Source of the DNA: Tichowtungia aerotolerans
Lineage (GTDB): Bacteria > Verrucomicrobiota > Kiritimatiellia > Kiritimatiellales > Tichowtungiaceae
Direction of reading: 5' to 3'
Length of the DNA stretch: 64,000 bases
NCBI RefSeq assembly: GCF_009905215.1
Contig: NZ_CP047593.1
Span: forward strand, 124,001 to 188,000
Below, in pieces: positions 54,752 through 62,099 of the stretch. The notes beneath the pieces are model-generated. The model was given only the letters and a program-made list of their open reading frames with translations, did no database searches and was not told the DNA's origin. Every line of letters starts with the position of its first letter. The first letter of the stretch is position 1. The position numbers and the translations under genes were made by a program.

Positions 54752-54779
54752 AACTGTTTCGCATATCAACGAAACTGTT
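54752..54779. promoter_or_regulatory. Candidate operator for the sulfatase-phosphorylase-GH3 operon
   Basis: AACTGTTTCG (54752-54761) and CGAAACTGTT (54770-54779) form an inverted repeat with nine of ten positions matching and an 8-bp spacer, 33 bp before the sulfatase start. It lies in the 196-bp gap shared with the divergent surface-protein gene. Size and symmetry fit a LacI- or GntR-type dimer. The same sequence was not found at the other candidate operators of the window. Confidence 0.5.
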
Positions 54780-54812
54780 GCTACGATGCAGAAAACTGGA
54801 GAGATGTTATTT

Positions 54813-56381
54813 ATGAAAAGACCCAACATTCTGTTTATTATGTCGGATGATCACGCCAGCAACGCGATCAGCTCATACGGCTCCCGCTTTGCGGACATTG
54901 CGCCCACCCCGAATATTGACCGGATCGGCAACGAAGGCGTCCGTCTGGAAAACTGCTACTGCACGAACTCCATCTGCACCCCCAGCCGGGCTACGATTAT
55001 TACAGGACAGTACAGCCATACCAACGGCGTTAAAACCCTCTGCGATTTTCTCACCACAGATACACCCACCCTACCGGAGCTTCTCCAGGAATCGGGATAC
55101 AGCACCGCACTGTTCGGCAAATGGCATGTCGGTGCGCATCCGAAGGGCTTCGATCAATGGGCCGTTCTGCCCGGACAAGGGTTCTATAATGATCCCTCTT
55201 TCATTTTTCCCGATGAAGAGTCCGCTCCCGAGGGAACCATTGTGGATGAAATTACAGACGATCTGTTTTCATACCCCAACGAGCGCAAAGAACACGGCGG
55301 TTTCGGCGTCATGACCCGCCTGCCGGGATATGTAACAGAGTTGACTACCGACATGTCACTGGACTGGCTGAATGACTCGCGGGACCCCGACAAACCGTTC
55401 TTCCTCTGCTGCCACCACAAAGCGCCGCACGACTTCTTTGAATACCACCACAAATACGAAAACCTCTTTGACGGTATTGAACTCCCCGAGCCGGAGACGC
55501 TTTTTGAAGATGACGACACGCTGAATGAAATTTCACGGAAGTACGGCAGCACGGTTTCCGACCGCTGCCCGGAAGTCAGCATGCTGAAACGCCTGCAGCA
55601 GGAAAACTATCCAAATGGCGGACCGGTTGATTTTGAGGGGCTCGATTTCAAAGCCCGCACCCGCAAAGCGTATCAGAAGTATATGAAGGATTATCTGCGG
55701 ACTGTGCGCTCCATCGACGACAACGTCGGACGTCTGCTTGACTGGCTGGACGAATCCGGCGAAGCAGAAAACACGATTGTGATCTATACGTCGGACCAGG
55801 GAATGATGCTCGGCGAGCACGACAAGATCGACAAACGCTGGATCTTCAACGAATCGCAGCAGATGCCATTTTTAATGCGCTACCCGGCCGAAATTAAAGC
55901 CGGCCAGGTCTGTCACGACATGGTCGACAACGTCGACTTTGCTCCGACCCTTCTGAACTACGCCGGGCTGGAAGCCCCGGAGTTCATGCAGGGACGAAAT
56001 GCCTGCAGCGTTCTGGAAGGGAACGCCCCGGCGGACTGGCGGCAAAGCGTTTATTACCGTTACTGGATGCACATGGCGCATCACTGGATTCCGGCGCATT
56101 ACGGCCTGCGTACGCCGGATCACATGCTTGTGTTCTTCTATGGAATGGTGCTCGATGCGTCGGGATGCTTCCACCCGGACTGCCAGAAGAATACAGATCC
56201 GGGATTTGAGCTGTACGATCTGAAAAAGGATCCGTTTGAGACGACCAATGTCTATGACGACCCAGCCTACCTCGATATCCGCGAGGAGCTGAAACAACAA
56301 TTGCAACAAATGAAACAGGATGTCGGCGATACGGATGAACGTTATCCGGAACTGGCCTCCCTTTGGGAAAAAATGAGCTAA
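54813..56381 (+). CDS. Cytoplasmic S1-family sulfatase (CTPSR type)
   Basis: A 522-residue sulfatase without a signal peptide; it begins directly with MKRPNILFIMSDDHASN, so the metal-binding Asp pair is at residues 12-13. Cys55 in CTPSRATIITGQYSHTNGV is the formylglycine site. FGKWHVGAH, HHKAPHDF and TSDQGMMLGEHDKIDKRW complete the active site. All other sulfatases in this window are exported, so this one probably desulfates an imported oligosaccharide. Start ATG 54813 follows GGAGAG by nine bases; ATG 54804 is too close to it. The open frame far upstream runs opposite the surface-protein gene and is not coding. The next gene starts one base after its stop, so sulfatase, phosphorylase fusion and GH3 enzyme form one operon. 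Confidence 0.9.
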   Translation: MKRPNILFIMSDDHASNAISSYGSRFADIAPTPNIDRIGNEGVRLENCYCTNSICTPSRATIITGQYSHTNGVKTLCDFLTTDTPTLPELLQESGYSTALFGKWHVGAHPKGFDQWAVLPGQGFYNDPSFIFPDEESAPEGTIVDEITDDLFSYPNERKEHGGFGVMTRLPGYVTELTTDMSLDWLNDSRDPDKPFFLCCHHKAPHDFFEYHHKYENLFDGIELPEPETLFEDDDTLNEISRKYGSTVSDRCPEVSMLKRLQQENYPNGGPVDFEGLDFKARTRKAYQKYMKDYLRTVRSIDDNVGRLLDWLDESGEAENTIVIYTSDQGMMLGEHDKIDKRWIFNESQQMPFLMRYPAEIKAGQVCHDMVDNVDFAPTLLNYAGLEAPEFMQGRNACSVLEGNAPADWRQSVYYRYWMHMAHHWIPAHYGLRTPDHMLVFFYGMVLDASGCFHPDCQKNTDPGFELYDLKKDPFETTNVYDDPAYLDIREELKQQLQQMKQDVGDTDERYPELASLWEKMS

Positions 56382-56382
56382 A

Positions 56383-59307
56383 ATGAACAATTTACAAACC
56401 ATTCGCGCAGCACTGTTCGATCTGGACGGCGTTGTCTGTTTTACCGATCACTACCACTATCTGGCGTGGAAAGAAATGGCCGATGCCCAGGGGTGGGACT
56501 TCAACGAAACGATCAACCATCAGCTGAGGGGCATCCCCCGCGAGGCATCCCTGGAGGTGATCCTGAATCACAACGGCGTTACACTGGATCCTCAGAAAAA
56601 GCAGGAGCTGGCGCACCTGAAAAATGAGCGGTACAAAGAACTGCTTCAGCAAATCGATTCCGACGCGCTGTATCCGGGAATTGTTGAGTTCATCACCGCG
56701 CTGCGCGAACGGGGCGTAAAAATCGCACTCGGCTCGTCCAGCAAGAATGCCGGAGCCATTCTCGACAAGCTCAGCCTGACCGTGCTGTTTGACGCTGTTG
56801 TAACCGGCAACGACATTGAAAAGCCGAAACCGGATCCGGAAATCTTTTTAAAAGGAGCGGAACTGCTGGGCATCCACCCGTTCAACTGCGTGGTTTTTGA
56901 GGATGCCGAAAGCGGTGTTGAGGCGGGCCTGCAGGGCGGCATGAAGGTGGTTGGGGTCGGCACGCCGGCCACCCTGCCCAATGCTCCCACTGTTGTCCGT
57001 GACTATCAGAAGGACATCGATCTGGACACGCTGCTGCAGATCGGAAAACCCGCGCGCATCAGCGCCCATCCCTGGGAGGTTGTTGAGGACACGTTTGTTC
57101 CCGGAAAGGCCGGATACTGGGAAAGCATTTTTGCGCTCAGCAACGGAGTTCTCGGCCTGCGCGGTGCGATCGAGGAAAACTCTCCAAACGCAACAGAGCA
57201 GCCGGGAATGTTCATCAACGGGATCTATGCGTTCTCCTCACCGAAGGGCTACCCCAACCGGCCGGACGGCACTCCGCCGAAAAGCCAGGTGATGCTGAAC
57301 CTCTGCGACTGGCGGCCGATCGACCTGTTTATCGGCGGCGAAAAAGTCGACGTGCTTTCCGAGCACTGCAGCGAACACAACCGCACCCTGAACATGAAGA
57401 CCGGCATTCTGACACGCTCCTTCGTCTGGAACGGAGAAGAAGGAGCTGTACGGGTCACACTCCGCAGGCTGGTTTCCATGACACGCCGCCACAATGCCGC
57501 CATTGAATTGACGCTGGAAGCGCTCGACCGCCCCCTGAATGTATCCATTGAGTCCAGAGTTTTCGGGAAAAGCATCACGGGTCAGTTCGGTCTGGACGGA
57601 ACCACGCTGCAGAATGCAGAGATTGATAAAGATGCCGCCACCCTGCAGTTCAAGACCCTCAACTCCGGCCTCAGCTATTCCGCATCGTTCAGCCATTCGG
57701 ACTCCTGTTCAAAAAACCATGCGTGGACACAAAACGACGCCGACCTGTGTTATCAAGCCGACCTCTCCCTGACTCCCGGCACGCCGTACCGTCTCGAAAA
57801 GCATGCGGCATTTGTCTCCTGCATGGATGAAGGAGATCCGGCAGAGGATGTCCGGCAGGCATCCGCAGACGGGTTCGAAACACTTGCCGCGGAGCAGACC
57901 GAATACTGGCGGCGGGTTTGGGAACAGTGCGATGTGAAAATCGAGGGATCCGTCGAAGACCAGCAGGCCATCCGGTATAATATTTTTCAGCTGCACCAAA
58001 ACCACCCGATGGACATGCAGCGGTCGATTTCCGCCACAGGCGTCACCGGAGCCAACTATATGGGCTGGATCTTCTGGGACACCGAAATGTTCATGGCACC
58101 GCTTTTCACCTACACGGCCCCGGAACGCACGCGCGCCCTGCTGGCATTCCGCTACGGCCAGCTGGATGGCGCCCGCCGGATCGCAAAAAATCTCGGCCGC
58201 CGAGGAGCCCTGTGGCCCTGGTCCACCATCAATGGCGACGAATCCAACGCAGACCCGTATGTTTCGACAGCTCAATATCACATTGTGGCAGATGTCGCCC
58301 ATGCCCTGCACCGCTACTGGCAGGCGACGGGCGACGACGACTTTCTCTTTGCGCAGGGCGCGGAAATGCTTTTTGAGACATGCCGCCTCATCGCAAGCAT
58401 TGGATGCTTCGTGCCGAACAAAGGCAATCGCTACTGCATCAATACGGTTTGCGGACCGGACGAATACAACTTTCCGGTCAACAACAACTGCTACACCAAC
58501 CTGATGTTTAAATGGCAGCTGGAATTCGCCCAGTCCGTGCTGAACCGGATGGCACAACACTGCCCGGAACGCCTGGCGGAACTCCAGAAAGCCATCGGGC
58601 TGACAGAGGAAGAAACCGCTGAATGGAAAACGATTGCCGAGCAGATGTATGTACCGACCAGCGAAACGCTGGGAATCTACAAACAGGACGACCAGTATCT
58701 GGACAAATATCCGGTCGACATGAGCACCCTGCCCCGCAACTATGAATTCAAAAAGGATGTCTACCTGCTTTCGCTGCTGCAGATGCAGGTCAGCAAGCAG
58801 GCCGATGTCGTTCAGATGCTCTTTACGCTCTCCGAGCGCTTCACCCCGGAGCAGAAAAAGGCAAACTACGATTTCTACGAGCCCCGCACAACCCACGCGT
58901 CGAGCCTCTCGCCCTGCGTTCACGGCATCACCGCGGCTGAAATCGGCTATACTGAAGAGGCCCTGAACTACTGGAAACAGAGTGTGCTCATGGACCTCGA
59001 CGACTGCAAAAACAACACCTCTTCCGGCATCCACCTGGCCTGCTCCGGCGGAGCCTGGATGATGCTGATGTTCGGATTCCTCGGCATGCGAACGGAAGAA
59101 AACCGCATTCAATTTTCGCCGCGAATTCCGAAGGAATGGGACGGAATAGAAACAAGCCTTATCTATCAAGGCACCCGGTTCAATATCAAGGTCACCCCCG
59201 ACCAAACCGATGTCACTTGGACTGCGGGGCCGGCTCTCCAGATTCAGATTAGAGACACTCAAAAAAACCTGTCCAGCAGCGAAAAGATTTTCTCACTTGC
59301 ACACTAA
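56383..59307 (+). CDS. Bifunctional beta-phosphoglucomutase - GH65 glycoside phosphorylase fusion
   Basis: A 974-residue cytoplasmic fusion. Residues about 1-220 are a HAD-type beta-phosphoglucomutase: nucleophile motif FDLDGVV, then GSSSKNAG, KPKPDPEIF and VFEDAESGVEAG. Residues about 230-960 are a GH65 phosphorylase: GYWESIFALSNGVLGLRG at the start of the beta-sandwich, WDTEMFMAPLF and LWPWSTINGDE in the barrel, catalytic acid E694 in CGPDEYN, and a phosphate-binding region around THASSLSPCVHGI. GH65 enzymes cleave alpha-glucosides such as maltose, trehalose or kojibiose with phosphate to give beta-glucose 1-phosphate, which the mutase turns into glucose 6-phosphate. Normally these are two separate adjacent genes. 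The disaccharide preference cannot be read here; the co-encoded sulfatase hints at a sulfated substrate. Confidence 0.92.
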   Translation: MNNLQTIRAALFDLDGVVCFTDHYHYLAWKEMADAQGWDFNETINHQLRGIPREASLEVILNHNGVTLDPQKKQELAHLKNERYKELLQQIDSDALYPGIVEFITALRERGVKIALGSSSKNAGAILDKLSLTVLFDAVVTGNDIEKPKPDPEIFLKGAELLGIHPFNCVVFEDAESGVEAGLQGGMKVVGVGTPATLPNAPTVVRDYQKDIDLDTLLQIGKPARISAHPWEVVEDTFVPGKAGYWESIFALSNGVLGLRGAIEENSPNATEQPGMFINGIYAFSSPKGYPNRPDGTPPKSQVMLNLCDWRPIDLFIGGEKVDVLSEHCSEHNRTLNMKTGILTRSFVWNGEEGAVRVTLRRLVSMTRRHNAAIELTLEALDRPLNVSIESRVFGKSITGQFGLDGTTLQNAEIDKDAATLQFKTLNSGLSYSASFSHSDSCSKNHAWTQNDADLCYQADLSLTPGTPYRLEKHAAFVSCMDEGDPAEDVRQASADGFETLAAEQTEYWRRVWEQCDVKIEGSVEDQQAIRYNIFQLHQNHPMDMQRSISATGVTGANYMGWIFWDTEMFMAPLFTYTAPERTRALLAFRYGQLDGARRIAKNLGRRGALWPWSTINGDESNADPYVSTAQYHIVADVAHALHRYWQATGDDDFLFAQGAEMLFETCRLIASIGCFVPNKGNRYCINTVCGPDEYNFPVNNNCYTNLMFKWQLEFAQSVLNRMAQHCPERLAELQKAIGLTEEETAEWKTIAEQMYVPTSETLGIYKQDDQYLDKYPVDMSTLPRNYEFKKDVYLLSLLQMQVSKQADVVQMLFTLSERFTPEQKKANYDFYEPRTTHASSLSPCVHGITAAEIGYTEEALNYWKQSVLMDLDDCKNNTSSGIHLACSGGAWMMLMFGFLGMRTEENRIQFSPRIPKEWDGIETSLIYQGTRFNIKVTPDQTDVTWTAGPALQIQIRDTQKNLSSSEKIFSLAH

Positions 59308-59322
59308 CCGAAAGGTAAAAAA

Positions 59323-60963
59323 ATGATTAAACCACTGACTTCAACGCAGAAAAGCTGGGTTGAGGAAACACTTCACAACATGAGTGAGGATCAGAAGATT
59401 GCTCATGTTCTCTGTCCGTTTTTCAACCCCTACACAGCAAGCGTTGAAGACGTAATTCAACTGATTGAAACCGTTCATCCCGGATGTATCTTTTTTCTGC
59501 CTGGACCGGCGAAAAAGATTAAGGAGTTTACCGAGGCCGTTCGGAAGCATTCGAAGATTCCGACACTGGTTGCAATGGATATTCTGTGGGGAGCCGGGCA
59601 CGTCATTAAAGAAGAGTGCACCACGTTTGTCAGCACCATGGCCTGCGGAGCCGCCGACCAGCCGGACCTGACACACGCCATGGGAGAAGCGATCGCCAAA
59701 GAGGCCCGCGCTATGGGAGTACACTGGACTCTTGGCCCGATTGTCGACATCAACGTCAACCCCGCCTCTCCGATTGTCAACTTCCGTTCTTATGGAGACT
59801 GTCCAGAACACGTCGCCCGCCACGCCAATGCCTTCATCAGCGGAGTCCAGGATGCCGGACTGATGGCCGCCACCGCCAAGCATTTCCCCGGCGACGGGGT
59901 TGATGACCGCGACCAGCACTTTCTGACCAGCATTAACTCGCTTGATCGAGCCACATGGGATGCCACGTTCGGAAAAACCTTCCGCAGCGTCATTGATAAC
60001 GGGGTGTGTTCCATCATGTCCGGCCATATCGGGCTCCCGGCTGTGGATCCCGGCGAACCCGATTCCTATCTGGGTGCGCCGCCGGCCTCTCTCAGCAAAA
60101 AACAGCTTCGCGGCGTAGTTCGTGATGAGTTTGGATTTGAAGGTCTGATTGTTTCCGATGCAATCCGGATGACCGGTCTGACCAGCCATGCCAAGTTTGA
60201 AGACATCGGCTGGCGTCTGCTGGATGCCGGCAATGACGTAATTCTCTTCAGCGAACCCGATTATGATATTCCGTCTATCAAAAACGCACTGAAGGACGGA
60301 AAACTGGATCCCTCGCATCTCGATGAGGCCGTCCAGCGGGTTCTCGAAATGAAATGCCGCGTCGGAATTGCGCCGGAAGCCATCACTTACGAACTTTCAG
60401 CGGAAGAAAAGGCCTCCCACGAGGAAACCGCCAGAAAACTGGGACACAGCTCAATTCGTATTGTCCGGAACCTGGACAACGTACTGCCCCTGAAGCTCTC
60501 CAGCGGAGATCGGGTTCTCACGATCACCATTCAGTACCCCCGCAATGACGCTAAGTTCATATTCATTGACAGTATTGATGATGAGCTTCGCGCGGAGGGG
60601 CTCGAGGTCGATCACATGCTCAACCCCTCCCCGGACGATATCATTAAAGTCGCAGACCAGTACGCGGCCGTGTTCATCAACATTAACGTTGGCTCACATG
60701 GACGGGCAGGAATCATTCGGCTCAACAACATCCTGTGCGAACCGATTGAGGCGGTGGTTCAAACACACCCAAGAACCATCGTCACGTCCTTTGGCGACCC
60801 CTACAAACTGTATGAAATGCCGTACATCCGCACCTACATGAACACCTTCAGCCCGACACAAACATCGGTTGAAGCGGCAGTCAAGGTCTGGCTCGGCAAA
60901 GAAGAAGCCCTCGGGAAAAACCCGATAGAACTTCCCGGCTTCTTCAGCCGGGAAGTAGAATAG
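59323..60963 (+). CDS. Cytoplasmic GH3 beta-N-acetylhexosaminidase/beta-glucosidase (NagZ-like)
   Basis: A 546-residue GH3 enzyme without signal peptide. The barrel domain carries KHFPGDGVDDRDQH, with Asp197 and His199 matching the Asp-His dyad of NagZ-type enzymes, and the nucleophile D279 in LIVSDAIRMTGL. A C-terminal alpha/beta-sandwich follows at about 365-540, as in two-domain N-acetylglucosaminidases. It would hydrolyse or phosphorolyse beta-linked N-acetylhexosamine or glucose residues; the dyad favours GlcNAc-type substrates. It is the third gene of the cytoplasmic sulfatase operon, 15 bp after the phosphorylase fusion, with AAAGG seven bases before ATG 59323, and is followed by a terminator. 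Peptidoglycan recycling is a less likely role in this context. Confidence 0.9.
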   Translation: MIKPLTSTQKSWVEETLHNMSEDQKIAHVLCPFFNPYTASVEDVIQLIETVHPGCIFFLPGPAKKIKEFTEAVRKHSKIPTLVAMDILWGAGHVIKEECTTFVSTMACGAADQPDLTHAMGEAIAKEARAMGVHWTLGPIVDINVNPASPIVNFRSYGDCPEHVARHANAFISGVQDAGLMAATAKHFPGDGVDDRDQHFLTSINSLDRATWDATFGKTFRSVIDNGVCSIMSGHIGLPAVDPGEPDSYLGAPPASLSKKQLRGVVRDEFGFEGLIVSDAIRMTGLTSHAKFEDIGWRLLDAGNDVILFSEPDYDIPSIKNALKDGKLDPSHLDEAVQRVLEMKCRVGIAPEAITYELSAEEKASHEETARKLGHSSIRIVRNLDNVLPLKLSSGDRVLTITIQYPRNDAKFIFIDSIDDELRAEGLEVDHMLNPSPDDIIKVADQYAAVFININVGSHGRAGIIRLNNILCEPIEAVVQTHPRTIVTSFGDPYKLYEMPYIRTYMNTFSPTQTSVEAAVKVWLGKEEALGKNPIELPGFFSREVE

Positions 60964-60996
60964 AGCAAAACAAAGCAGATTATAAAACTGAATGCA

Positions 60997-61027
60997 GGCG
61001 GGGCTTTCACCCCGCCAGCTTCTTTTT
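60997..61027 (+). terminator. Rho-independent terminator after the GH3 gene
   Basis: GGCGGGG (60997-61003) pairs with CCCCGCC (61010-61016) around a six-base loop and is followed by a T-rich tract (61020-61028). It lies 33 bp after the GH3 stop codon and ends the plus-strand operon; the convergent glycosidase gene stops at 61026. Confidence 0.85.
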
Positions 61028-62099
61028 ATTCGGTAAACCAGAAATTCTGGTTCACACGATCCGCACTAAGAATACGGCGCTGCATGCTGTTGGTCACCCC
61101 GCCATAGGTGGCATGAATGTAATACATCACACCATCCGTGACCGGGAAGCTGTAATACCCGTCCGTACCGCTGGTCATGCTGCCCGATTCGTCGTTCTCC
61201 GCCGTGTACCAAACCGAAATACCGGATGTGCCCACCGTGTTCACAAACGTCTTCCCGGAAAAAGTATACTGCACAGCATTACTTGTTGTCGTGGCCGACG
61301 CCTCAGCCGCCGCACTGTCACCATTCACATTATAAGCAACCACACGGTATTCATACAGGGTTCCCTCACTCAGGCCCGTATTCGAATAATTTGTCGTGCC
61401 CGCTGCCAGGGAAACGATCTGCGTGTAACCGCCCTGTCCGTCAACCTGGCAGGCAATCCTGAATCCGGTTTCATCCGACGAATTATCTGTCCAACTCAGG
61501 TCGATCTGATCCGGTCCCATGGCCGTTGCCGTCAACCCGGTCGGAGCCGCCGGGACATTGGTCGGAAGAGTGAAGTTGAAGTACTGGTTTACACGGTCTT
61601 CACCCAGAATCCGGCGCTGCATGCTGTTGGTCACGCCGCCATAGGTTGCGTGAATGTAGTACATGACCCCGTCGGTCACCGGGAAGCTGTAATATCCGTT
61701 CGTGCCGCTGATCATACTGCCCGACTCGTTGTTCTCCGCCGTATACCAGACAGAAATCCCTGAAGTCCCCTCCCAGTCCACATAGGTGTTTCCAGAAAAG
61801 GTAAACTGCACAGCGTTCGTTGCCGTCGTGGCCGAAGCTTCGGCCGCCGAGCTGTCCCCGTTTGCGTTATACGAAACCACACGGTATTCATACAGGGTTT
61901 CGGCACTCAGACCCGTATCCGAATAGCTCGTCGTACCCGCTGCCAGGGAAACGATCTGCGTGTAACCGCCCTGCCCGGCAACCTGACGGGTTATTCTGAA
62001 TCCGGTTTCATCCGACGAGGTATCGGTCCAGCCCAGATCGATCTGATCCGGCCCCATAGCCGTTGCCGTGAATCCGGTCGGTGCCGAAGGCGCATTGGT
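61026..62099 (-). repeat. Tandem duplication of a 537-bp (179-codon) unit
   Basis: Two adjacent coding units (61026-61562 and 61563-62099) each encode one Fn3 domain and one beta-domain. Landmarks recur exactly 537 bp apart, for example ATGCTGTTGGTCAC at 61084 and 61621, and long stretches of protein such as YYSFPVTDGVMYYIHATYGG are identical. The end of the C-terminal unit has changed to FWFTE. Confidence 0.9.

Noticed and set aside
54468-54812. Upstream extension of the cytoplasmic sulfatase frame
   Set aside because: It overlaps the start and leader of the divergent surface-protein gene, has no domain or signal peptide, and the ribosome-binding site is at 54798-54803.
57709-59262. 517-codon minus-strand frame opposite the GH65 domain
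   Set aside because: The plus strand carries conserved catalytic motifs; the opposite frame has low-complexity content and no family match.
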